This document shows, piece by piece, positions 10,519 through 19,869 of a stretch of DNA of 64,000 bases. This DNA is from Sphaerolaimus hirsutus (lineage: Eukaryota > Nematoda > Chromadorea > Monhysterida > Sphaerolaimidae). How positions within the stretch are numbered: the stretch's first letter is position 1; each line of letters opens with the position of its first letter. Both the position numbers and the translations under genes were made by a program. The notes beneath the pieces are model-generated. The model was given only the letters and a program-made list of their open reading frames with translations, was not told the origin of the DNA and did no database searches. Location of the stretch: the NCBI GenBank assembly GCA_964036195.1, contig OZ038454.1, forward strand, positions 1,426,001 to 1,490,000, in the 5' to 3' direction.

Positions 10519-10900
10519 ATGAAAACATACTACAGTATTTGAGGGACAATCTCACAAGTAATGATAAATCAGATGAGGATACACTTATAGTCGGAGACTT
10601 CAATGGGCATATTGGCAATGACTCGGTAGGGCTGACTCATAATTTGCCTGAACTGAAATTAATGAAAACGGTAGACTTGTGAGAGAATTTTTACAACAAA
10701 CTAACTTATGCCTACTTAACAAATACATGTGTGGAGAGTGGACATTTCAGAGACGTAATGCACACTCAGTAATTGACTTGTCTATCAAACTCATGGGATT
10801 TGATGACAGGAGGTTTCATTGATGAAATAGGAGAATTCAGTACCATTCAGTCAGATCACAATGCTATGATACTGACCCTTGGTTATGGAAACAGAATCAA
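10498..10900 (+). pseudogene. LINE endonuclease fragment, frameshifted
   Basis: Pieces of an apurinic-like endonuclease appear in successive frames. First comes LIVGDFNGHIGND (about 10585-10623). After a frameshift near 10630-10660 there is NENGRLVREFL and WTFQRRNAHSVIDLSI (10660-10790). In another frame there is IQSDHNAMIL (about 10846-10876), which carries the usual C-terminal SDH. The N-terminal half of the domain is missing. The order and motifs match the endonuclease of LINE elements; the breaks show that this copy is not functional. Confidence 0.75.
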
Positions 10901-12765
10901 TAATGAGGGATATAAATATGAACGTCCCAAAACAGAAAAAACAAGAAATGGATTTCAGACAATGCCTGGCACATAAACCACTCACTTCATATCATGAGTT
11001 GGTTGATGAGATGAAAAAAGCTGGCAAAGTGAAAGTCACACCACATCAGAAACTACTGGTTCCCGGTTCAATTCAGAAACAAGGGAAGGTAATTGCTAAA
11101 ATCAGAAGAAAAATTAAAAGAAATAAATGGATTGAGGGTTGTGACAAATCAGGATGTTACCAAAAACATTTAACAGAGGAACTTCACAGAGAACGCCGTA
11201 AACTGTCCACGCTGAAAAGATTGCTGGACAGACAGAACAAAGAGAGAAAAATACAGAAAATTATGACTGAGGGTGGCTCATCCCACATTAATGAGGTATA
11301 TCGTAAAGTGAATCTTATCCGAGATGATGGTAAAGACATCATACATACGATACATAATGATGGCGGCAAAGCAGTTTCATCTAAAGAGGAAATGAAATCA
11401 GAGCTGGAAAAAGCGTGGGCTATTGTTATGGAAGAGAACCCTGGTGAATCCATAACAAAAATAGAAACCTGCAATATAAATATTCTGCAGACGAAATATC
11501 GTCAGGAGAAGAAACTAGTTATGCCTATAAGCATGGCAGAACTAGAAGTAGCCATACTTGGGCTTAAAAACAACAAATCGGGGGGGATTACCTCCATATA
11601 CCATGAACAGTTGAAACTGCTTGATGATAACCAGCTGAAACAACTCCTGCTGATATTCAATAATTGGCTAGATGGCGAAGGAATCCCTAAGGATGCTGCA
11701 CTATGTAAAATGATTTTGCTGCACAAAAAGGGGGATAAGGGAAACCTGAAAAATTACAGAACATTAGGTCTCTCATGTAATGTGAAAAAGGTGTATATGT
11801 CACTTCTAAATAAGAGACTTATACGATGGCTAGAAGACACAAATGCCCTCACTGAAATGCAAGGGGGTTTCAGGCCGGGAAGGCGTACACTAGACAACGT
11901 TCACATTCTGAAAACATGCTATAACTATGCAGTGGCAAATGGGAATGAATTTGTCACATGCTTTGTGGATGCCGTCAAAGCATTTGACAGGGTTGATAGA
12001 GACAAATTATGGTTAAAAATGAGGAAAATGGGCATACCAGATATTCTTGTCAATGCAATATTGGCTGTCTACTCTCAGACAAAGGCCATAATGACATATG
12101 GTGGTCATCAGAGTGACATGTTGGACTACAACCTGGGAGTTGCACAGGGGTGTGCGTTAAGCCCTACATTATATGCAATATACATGCATGATTTGGCACA
12201 TGCCCTATTAGCCACTGGATGTGGTGCAAAATGTGGCTGGGATGAACCAAAAATACCGGCTCTATTCTTTGCAGATGACATTGTTTTATTATCAGGTACG
12301 GATAGAGAGCTTGAACAGCTGATGGATGTATTCAGCAAATGGGCTTGGAATTGGAGTGTAGCTATCAACCCACTAAAAAGCGAAGTTTTACACTGGGGGA
12401 TATCCAAATGGAGGAAACGCACCTGGCCTCTAAGTATAGGTGATCCAAAAAAGCCTACACAAACTTCTCTGAAGGAAACTACTAGTATTCAATATTTAGA
12501 CATCCAAATTAACAAGAAAAGGGATCCGTTCTCTGAGCATAAATCTAACAGAATCTCTAAAATGAGGCAGCTATCTGGACTGGCGATATCTGCTGCTAGG
12601 GATACGATAAGTCCTGTATATAATGGAAAAATAACATGGAAAACGTATGTAGAACCAGCAAGCATGTTTGGAATAGAAATCACAGGGATGAGTAAACAGA
12701 CACTCTTAGAGATGGATAGAATATATCTACAAACGATGAAAAAATTAGCTAGACTTCCACATTGA
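10879..12765 (+). CDS. LINE reverse transcriptase
   Basis: A 628-codon frame with ordered reverse-transcriptase blocks. GGFRPGRRTLDNV is at about residue 330-343. The first catalytic Asp is in FVDAVKAFDRV (about 361-371). AQGCALSPTLY is near 418, and FFADDIVLLS near 463 has F in place of the usual Y before ADD. AINPLKSEVL follows as the next block. The true N-terminus lies upstream in the broken endonuclease, so the listed ATG is only the first Met in this frame. The frame ends in a stop at 12765 just before the C-terminal part. Reverse transcription primed at the target site is the known role of the family. Confidence 0.85.
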   Translation: MVMETESIMRDINMNVPKQKKQEMDFRQCLAHKPLTSYHELVDEMKKAGKVKVTPHQKLLVPGSIQKQGKVIAKIRRKIKRNKWIEGCDKSGCYQKHLTEELHRERRKLSTLKRLLDRQNKERKIQKIMTEGGSSHINEVYRKVNLIRDDGKDIIHTIHNDGGKAVSSKEEMKSELEKAWAIVMEENPGESITKIETCNINILQTKYRQEKKLVMPISMAELEVAILGLKNNKSGGITSIYHEQLKLLDDNQLKQLLLIFNNWLDGEGIPKDAALCKMILLHKKGDKGNLKNYRTLGLSCNVKKVYMSLLNKRLIRWLEDTNALTEMQGGFRPGRRTLDNVHILKTCYNYAVANGNEFVTCFVDAVKAFDRVDRDKLWLKMRKMGIPDILVNAILAVYSQTKAIMTYGGHQSDMLDYNLGVAQGCALSPTLYAIYMHDLAHALLATGCGAKCGWDEPKIPALFFADDIVLLSGTDRELEQLMDVFSKWAWNWSVAINPLKSEVLHWGISKWRKRTWPLSIGDPKKPTQTSLKETTSIQYLDIQINKKRDPFSEHKSNRISKMRQLSGLAISAARDTISPVYNGKITWKTYVEPASMFGIEITGMSKQTLLEMDRIYLQTMKKLARLPH

Positions 12766-12772
12766 CCCCCAC

Positions 12773-13204
12773 ATGTTGAACAAAAATGACCGAAAATTGC
12801 GGACATACATGTATCGGAGAAAGATAACCATTGAGACAATAAGACATCAGACAGCACTCACATATAGAAACCTGGAGGAAACTCCCCTTGAAATTAGGGG
12901 TGTACACTACAATGAGCTGAACTGGTTTGCAGCTCGTCTAAATGCACTTAGGACCCATGGCAAAGGGGGACATAAAATATGTACATATTGCTCAAACATG
13001 TATGTAAAGGTTATAGCAAATCTTCACCATATATTATATGTCTGTAGAGGCTCTAGCCATCTAAGAGAGGCGGTTATCGATACAAAATGTTTGGTGCCGT
13101 GTAACTGGGCTACAAATCCTTTGGGTAAAGATGTATGTCATAACCACAGACGGGAGCTGGATAAGATTTTGAACTTTGGCACGAGCCATTTGCATGACAG
13201 ATAA
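12773..13204 (+). CDS. C-terminal Cys/His domain of the LINE polyprotein
   Basis: A 143-codon frame directly after the reverse-transcriptase stop. It contains CTYCSNMYVKVIANLHHILYVC without the flanking residues, a CxxC...H...C arrangement like the C-terminal zinc-finger-like region of several LINE clades. It was probably continuous with the preceding frame before a stop or frameshift near 12765. The 3' UTR follows at once, with GTTGTGAATGATTACGAACA near 13279. Confidence 0.65.
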   Translation: MLNKNDRKLRTYMYRRKITIETIRHQTALTYRNLEETPLEIRGVHYNELNWFAARLNALRTHGKGGHKICTYCSNMYVKVIANLHHILYVCRGSSHLREAVIDTKCLVPCNWATNPLGKDVCHNHRRELDKILNFGTSHLHDR

Positions 13205-13344
13205 GCCAGTGAATTGATCCACTTGAGGTCGACATCGAGGTGGCTCGCAGCATGGCTGATATTGGCTCAGCAAGGTTGTGAGTTGTGAATGATTACGAAC
13301 AGGGGAGGGCATAACCCTGCAAAGGGTAGGGCCCTGAATCCCAT

Positions 13345-13392
13345 TACTAAATAATAAAATAATAATAAAAAATAATAGTAAAAATAAATACG
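13345..13392 (+). repeat. 3' tail of the LINE, AATAATAA simple repeat
   Basis: Irregular TAA/AATA repeats mark the 3' end. Such tails are typical for RTE/CR1-like and I-like LINEs rather than plain poly(A). Confidence 0.7.
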
Positions 13393-13594
13393 AAAATTGT
13401 GGTGAAGTTGGGATATTTTTTAAGTATACGTCTGCAGTCTGCATGCGTATTACATCATTCAAGCAGCGGTCCTATTTTTCTGCACACGCCATTGACACAT
13501 TGCGCCGCGAAAATCCAATATGGTGAAAGTCCCATAACTGGACTTATTCTTGATTATTGATCGCTTGGGTGAATGCATGCAACTTCAAAACTCA

Positions 13595-13805
13595 ATTTCA
13601 AAACGCGAATGCAACACAGACAAAACGTGAATGCAACACAGACAAAACCACAATGGATCACAGACAAAATGCTTTGGCATTTTGCTGTGTTGCATTGGTG
13701 TTTTGTCTGTGTTGCATTCGCGTTTTGTCTGTGTTGCATTGATGTTTTGTCTGTGATCCATTGGTGTTTTGTCTGTGTTGCATTGGCGTTTTGTCTGTAG
13801 TATAT
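13595..13805. repeat. Tandem array of about 20-bp units in both orientations
   Basis: The unit GTTTTGTCTGTGTTGCATTG and variants recur about ten times. The first units lie in the opposite orientation, so the array folds on itself around 13675. The open frames here are products of the repeat. Confidence 0.8.
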
Positions 13806-14384
13806 TGGTAATTTGTCTGTCATGATTACCATGAGTTTACCAAATTCTTAATAATCTGAAAACAAAAATGCAATCTCCATGTGATTCTGATCATTTTAAG
13901 TGTTCATTGGTGAAAATCGGCTGAGAAATGGCCAAGAAATTAAGTTTTGAAGTCGCATGCATTGTTCTTCGTTTACCCACGCAATCGATAATCGATGCCA
14001 ATAAGCCTAACAGACGCGTGCATAATTGTGGCATGCCACGCGTCAATAAACATTTTTGATCTGATGCAAGCGGGTCGCGGGCAACGGGTCAATGTAAGGT
14101 CAATGTAAAGCAAGGCCGCGTGCCGCGTGCCGCGGGTCAATGTTGAGCACAAATTTAGAGCAAAAAAGTAAGAGAAATATAAAAATGATTTAAAATTCAA
14201 CAAAATTTTAGATTTGCTCATCAGATCACGTATAGGGTATAATGGATTTCACAGCAGGTATATTTTTTTGATGGGATGTTTACAAAATAGGCAAAAAACG
14301 GTTGGGTAAATATATCGCTGATTTTTTTTTGAAATATGAATAAGCACATACTATGGACAAAATTGCACAGCACATGAAGACTTG

Positions 14385-14620
14385 TCCGGTGCCTTTTCCG
14401 GTGCCTTTTACTTTGGCCCTGGTGCTAGCACCTTTGGCACGGGCAAAAAAATGGCACCGCACCGCACCGGCACCGCACCGCACCGGCACCGGTGCTATTC
14501 TGGAAAAAATGGCACCGGCACCGGCATGGCACCTCTGAAGATTGCAATGGCACCGCACCAGCACCGGTGCTGGTGCCCTTCGGTGCCCAGCACCGGGGCA
14601 CCGGTGCCTGAGTGCCTTTA
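14385..14620. repeat. GC-rich degenerate repeat of GGCACCGGTGCC palindromes
   Basis: Runs of GGCACC and its complement with short spacers, ending in CCTTTACATCACTAG at about 14606. A second similar tip, GCGCTTTTACATCACTAG, follows at 14650-14667. These tips match the terminus of the 92-bp TAGTGATG hAT element at 17476, so this is probably a decayed member of that group. Confidence 0.55.
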
Positions 14621-14907
14621 CATCACTAGCGCCTGGCGCCAGTGCCATGGCGCTTTTACATCACTAGTCGCGTTATTCTCACACAACGTGCCCAAACCTG
14701 TCGCACTATTGGAGATGTCGTATTATTGGAAAACTGTCGCCGAATAGAAAATTTTCGGTATGTTATTTTTTCCATTTATGCAGCACTAACCTCAAAAACC
14801 TGCTGGCGCCATTTTGGCGCCCTTTAAAAGCATGGCGCCAGGCGCCAAGCCGAGGATAGCACTATTTCTGGCTTCCGGAAACACGACATTTTTATCCTCG
14901 GCGGAAC

Positions 14908-15697
14908 CAGAGTTGTTAAAATACTGGTATTTTTGGAAAGTGTAAGTGTAAGTGTAAATACACTTTCCAAATTTTAAGTATGGATACCAAAAGTGTAAGG
15001 TATTTTTAAAATACCCAGGAAAGTGTAAAAAAAAGTGTAAGAGTAAATTTTTTTTATAGAAAGATCTCTCACTGTTGAGCATTAGAAAACACCACTGTTT
15101 TCACATTTGGATCAATTTATCTATCATTTTCATTCATTATTTCACATTTTACTGCTAATTATGAAACATTTCAGACTGTAACAAATTTAGTGGTATGAAG
15201 TTGCCTAATAATGACACTTTTTTAGTGTTGATATTTTACTGATAAAACAATGTGATACACACTGTTTAAAAGCAAGAATGTACATGCAGCAAATATCAAT
15301 GCAAAAGCCAGTCGACTTTGTGTCTGGCTGGTGAATTTCAATTGATCTTGTCCTTTTTACAAAAGTATGATGAAACTGTAGAAAACCATGAGTACTGTTC
15401 AAAGGTCAGAGATAGTGCTAGTTTGCACATTTGCCATATTTTCTACATTCAATGCATAACTGCATATGTGCACTGTGCAGTTATTATTTGTACATTAACC
15501 TGTTTTATGCTTTCTCAAAAGCATAAAACAGGGCCATCTGAAAGGAAAAAAATACACTTTCTGTACCCGGGTATTTTGCCCAGGAAAGTGTAAAAAAAGT
15601 GTACGGGTATTTTATGAAAGTGTAAGTGTAAGTGTAAATATAAATACCCATTTACCCGGGTATTTTGGGTAAGTGTAAATACACTTTCGCAACTCTG
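14908..15697. mobile_element. Non-autonomous hAT-type element, family A, copy 1
   Basis: Terminal inverted repeat CAGAGTTG...CAACTCTG. It is flanked by a perfect 8-bp target duplication GGCGGAAC (14900-14907 and 15698-15705). The interior is rich in AAGTGTAAGTGTAAATAC and reverse complements. There is no transposase frame. The 8-bp duplication and the tip fit the hAT superfamily. Confidence 0.88.
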
Positions 15698-15742
15698 GGC
15701 GGAACTTATAACTGGCTAAGCGCCGAAACGTATACAATTTTG

Positions 15743-16117
15743 CCTTTAAAGCGGGAATTAGAGCTCAGCGTTGATTCGACGTGAAATGATGACGTGAAAT
15801 GACGTCGTGAAATTAATTACACGAGTGTGGATCATGCTACGGGTCTACAATTTTCTATAATAATTTATGAATCAATACCTTAATCGTGCCCAATACTGAG
15901 TGTTATCAGCCACAACTAGAGCGAATTGGAAAATTCAAGTTTTATCATTTCACGTCATCATCATTTCACGTCACAGTGTCAGGGAACAACTTGACATTTC
16001 ACGTCAGACTGCTGCTTGCAACAGCATGATCCACACTCGTGTAATTAATTTCACGACGACATTTCACGTCATCATTTCACGTCTAATCGACGCTGAGCTC
16101 TAATTCCGGCTTTATAA
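15743..16117. repeat. Fold-back element with repeated ATTTCACGTCA motifs
   Basis: Arms of about 95 bp pair almost perfectly: AAAGCGGGAATTAGAGCTCA on the left with its complement ending near 16117, and an inner pair around GTGTGGATCATGCT (15829-15842 and 16023-16036). ATTTCACGTCA and TGACGTGAAAT are repeated at least eight times, mostly within the arms. Confidence 0.75.
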
Positions 16118-16347
16118 TCAGGAACGAAAAGTAACCTTTCGCTCTGACAGTATCGAATCAATCGATCGAATATTTCAACGATTATCTTTTCTGAATTTAC
16201 ACCGGAATGAGTTATATTTACAACAAATTGATGACGTATCGCATCGCTGGAGTGTTTCCTCAGGAGAAAATGTATGGCATAAAGTCCCCCGAGTTTTTTG
16301 TCTTGTTTTTGTTGATAGACCCTGAAAAAGTGAATGAATGAGTGAAA

Positions 16348-16776
16348 CAGGGACGTATCCAGGATTTTTGAGCGGGGGGGGCTGCTTGTTTACGGGGGCC
16401 GGCGAATGGGGGGGGCTCAGCCCCCCCCCTAACATTTTTCCCTATATAGGGACGGAAAGACGTTTTGGCGCTAGCGCCATAGAAAAGCGCCACGCCATGG
16501 CGCTATTGGCGTTGGCGCCAGCGCCAGGAACCGCTTTATATGTATGTAAGTATGCATACATATAAAGCGAAATTTGCAAAAATCAGTTCATTTCCAAGGA
16601 AATTGGTTTACGGGGGCCGATCCGCTGTAAAGACAATGCATGGGAACGAAATTGCGCGCTTGCGCGCAAAATTTTTAAGAAGCATCGAAAAATATATCGG
16701 AAAAGTTGCATTTTCTGGCACTTTTTAGGTATCACCCCGGGAAGGGGGGGGGGGGCTCCCCCCGGATACGTCCTTG
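16348..16776. mobile_element. Non-autonomous hAT-type element, family C, copy 1
   Basis: Tips CAGGGACGTATCCAGG and CCGGATACGTCCTTG. Flanked by a perfect 8-bp duplication GAGTGAAA (16340-16347 and 16777-16784). The interior has G/C homopolymer runs and GCGCCATGGCGC palindromes. Confidence 0.9.
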
Positions 16777-17019
16777 GAGTGAAATGTGTGCACTGCAGTG
16801 AAAAAAGGAATGATCATGTACACACCAGAATATCCATTCTGGCGCTTTGGCGCCTGGCGCCCTGTTTCCGAACAGTAAATTGAAAAGTGAAGAGTAAAGC
16901 CAAATTTAAGAGGAAAGTTTACGAAAAAGTAAAATGATTAATGGAAAGTTAAAAGAGAATGGAAGGGTAAAAAGTAAAGTGAATAGTGAAGTTCTTTGCC
17001 ACATCCAGAACTAGCCCCG

Positions 17020-17219
17020 CGGGGCAGTCCCATACCGTGTAAAATGCCCTCTAAAATGTCAAATGTTATGTCATGCAAAGTGTCAAAAGTCATGGAAAAT
17101 GTCCTCTTGCAAAATGACAACTCGGTTGCTATTTTGCAGGGTATTTTCCATGACTTTTGACACTTTGCATGACATTTGACATTTTACAGGGTTGTTTACA
17201 CGGTCTAGGACCGGCCCCC
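17020..17219. mobile_element. Family I inverted-repeat element, copy outside stonin
   Basis: Left arm begins GGGGCAGTCCCATACCGTG. The right arm ends CGGTCTAGGACCGGCCCC. Internal arms read AAATGTCAAATGTTATGTCATG and the complement. Same architecture as the element that forms a stonin intron at 36863-37057. Confidence 0.7.
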
Positions 17220-17475
17220 GGCGGCAGTGGCGAATTACACCCCGGGGGGGTTTATTTTTTCACAGTGGAAATTTTGAGGGGGGCGGGGGTAAAACGAGGG
17301 GGGTATTTCGAGGGGGGGGGGTCATTATTTCGCTAGAAATGTTTGGAAATCCCAGTACAAAATTGTCGTTTGAAACGTTTATGACTCTTCTATAGACTTG
17401 TAGATCTATGTAGACGGTAAAAACACTGTTCTCACAGTCACGGAACACAGTCATAGTTTTTAAGTGTGTTCTGCA

Positions 17476-17567
17476 TAGTGATGCGAAAAGCGCCAGAACT
17501 TTGGCGCCAACCGCCAATGGCGCCACAGGAATATAGCGCCAAGCGCCATGGCGCTTTTACATCACTA
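17476..17567. mobile_element. Minimal 92-bp hAT-type element, family E
   Basis: Tips TAGTGATGCGAAAAGCGCCA and TGGCGCTTTTACATCACTA. Flanked by a perfect 8-bp duplication GTTCTGCA (17468-17475 and 17568-17575). The tip fits the hAT pattern. Only GCGCC palindromes lie inside. Confidence 0.88.
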
Positions 17568-17621
17568 GTTCTGCACTGCCTCGATCACAAACCGCACTTT
17601 TTGTCATGTACGTTCTGTATA

Positions 17622-18137
17622 CCGTATTTCCTCGAAACACCCCCCAGGGGTGATTGTTTCATAGCGCTCCCGAGAGGAGGGGGGGGGGGGGGTTAAACGA
17701 GGGGGGGGGGGTATTTCGAGGGGTGGGGTTATTATTTCGCAATTTTTTTTTCAAATCCTAGTACAAAATCGTTGTTTGTGATGTGCGCTGGGGTACAAAA
17801 TGCATCAATAACTAACATGGATAGACTCCTGTAGACTAATATTAGTACGTAGATGGTATAAACATTGTCCTAACGTAATTCCGACACTGTTTTAACGTGT
17901 GTTCTGCACTACGCAGAACACATACTGCAGTATTTGTCCTGTACGTTCTCTTTACACTCAATCTGGGGGGGGGGCGAGGGGGGGTGATTGTTTCATAGTG
18001 GTCTCGAGAGGGGGGAGTCAAACGAGGGGGGGGGGTATTTCGAGGGGGGTTATAAATTCATAGAGCCCATTTTGAGGGGGGTATTTCGAGGGGGGGGAAT
18101 TTCGTGCCGGGGGGGGGGTTATTTCGAGAAAATACGG
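17622..18137. mobile_element. Family H TA-flanked element with poly-C/poly-G arms
   Basis: Left tip CCGTATTTCCTCGAAACACC after TA. Right tip TATTTCGAGAAAATACGG. G-runs of 8-18 bases separate copies of GGTATTTCGAG. Confidence 0.75.
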
Positions 18138-18465
18138 AAGTGATATTAAAGTTCAATAAACTACTACATTTGGAAGCGTGATTTTCCCACACAATAGTCA
18201 TTTTCATTACTAAAACACATTTTTTTTAATGTAAATATACACATTTTACCCACATGTCGATTTCACACTATTAACTAATAAGTATAGGTAAAATAGTCTA
18301 ACTATTTCTGATAAATACAGGAACTAAACTGTATAATTTCCCGTAAGACCTTGAAATAACCTACGAAGGAATTTTGTTGTGCCGAGAGGCCGCGCAGGTC
18401 AAAACCTGTTTTTGCGTATTTTTGACAAAAACGGCCGCGCACATGCAAACATAAAAACTAATTTA

Positions 18466-18934
18466 CTGTATTTCCTCGAAATACCCTCGGGGGGTTTATT
18501 TTTTCAGAGTGAGAATTTTGAGGGGGGGTTAAACGAGGGGGGTATTTCGAGGGGGGGGGTTTATTATTTCGCCAGAAATTTTTTTAAATCCCAGTACTAA
18601 ATTGTTGTCTGAAACGTACGCAGACGTCGAAAATGTAACAAAAATCGCCATTTAGCAGCCTCTAAAGACCTGTATAAGTGTGTAGACGTACAAACACAGA
18701 GTCATCGTTTTTAATGTGTGTTCTGCATTGCCCGGATGACAAACCGCAGCCTTTGTCATTTACGTTCTCTATACACTAAATTTAGGGGGGGGGGGTATTT
18801 CGAGGGGGGGGGGGGTTATAAGTTCATAGTGTCCATTTTGAGGGGGGTATTTCGAGGGGGGTATTTCGAGGGGGGGGGGGGGTATTTCGAGGGGGGGGTA
18901 TTTCGAGTGGGGGGGGTATTTCGAGGAAATACGG
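18466..18934. mobile_element. Family H element
   Basis: CTGTATTTCCTCGAAATACC after TA at the left, GGTATTTCGAGGAAATACGG before TA at the right. The internal segment around 18600-18780 resembles the interiors of the other full-length copies (30276, 34733, 55070). Confidence 0.8.
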
Positions 18935-19255
18935 TAGATGAACCGATGCGGTTGCGAGGCGACAATGAAATTCAACATCTTACTGAACAGCGAAGTGCGA
19001 TACATCTTAAATACAGTAGAAAAACGGTGCACGGTGGGTCGTAAATATGTCAATATGTAAATATAGTCGACGGACATATCAAAACATATACAATTGTGAA
19101 AGAATTGCGTGCTAGGTATGCCTAATGTAAAAGATAGGACGCACAATCACAGGCCTCATTGTGCCCAATTCGTGTGTGTATTTGCACACAATGCAGTCAC
19201 TATTTTTAGTACAAATGCCCTTTACAAACACGATCCACAATCTTGACAAACAGGG

Positions 19256-19455
19256 NNNNNNNNNNNNNNNNNNNNNNNNNNNNNNNNNNNNNNNNNNNNN
19301 NNNNNNNNNNNNNNNNNNNNNNNNNNNNNNNNNNNNNNNNNNNNNNNNNNNNNNNNNNNNNNNNNNNNNNNNNNNNNNNNNNNNNNNNNNNNNNNNNNNN
19401 NNNNNNNNNNNNNNNNNNNNNNNNNNNNNNNNNNNNNNNNNNNNNNNNNNNNNNN
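19256..19455. other. Assembly gap, 200 N
   Basis: Exactly 200 N. This is a common placeholder length, so the true gap size is unknown. It lies just upstream of the plus-strand split gene and may hide its 5' exons. Confidence 0.98.
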
Positions 19456-19869
19456 AAAATTGAACAAACTTTGCTTATTTAGAATGTTATTTTCAAGCAA
19501 ATATGGTACATCAACTGCCTTGCATTGTATTTTGTGTCATCAACTGTTTAATTTGATTACATGCCAATGGTAACTGAGAATCTCAACATGAATATGTGTG
19601 GCAGTGTGCACAGTTTGATGTGAGAATATCTTTTACAGATCACCATGCAGAGTTTCCATCATTCTTCTTTTCTCTAACTTCACATATTTTTACAGCTAAT
19701 TTATTAGGGTAGCACCTCTTCAGATCAGTGTCATATCAATCACTGGCAAATGAAATAACTGGTGCAATTGTGGACTGTGGCAGTTATGATAATGAGTATG
19801 TTCAAATTGCAACTTCACATGTTAAAGTTTAGTTTTCCAAACACCTTTTTGGAAAAAATATGTTTTCAG

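Larger units (their letters stand above)
10495..13392 (+). mobile_element. 5'-truncated non-LTR (LINE) retrotransposon with A/T-rich 3' tail
   Basis: The element begins inside an endonuclease domain and ends in an AATAATAA-type tail at about 13345-13392. Order: endonuclease fragment, reverse transcriptase, C-terminal Cys/His region, short 3' UTR, tail. The endonuclease part has at least two frameshifts, while the reverse transcriptase is open. The clade (RTE- or CR1-like) is not settled by eye. Confidence 0.82.

Noticed and set aside
13595..13805. CRISPR-like regular repeats
   Set aside because: There are no unique spacers between units, the units invert, and the context is eukaryotic. It is a simple tandem array.
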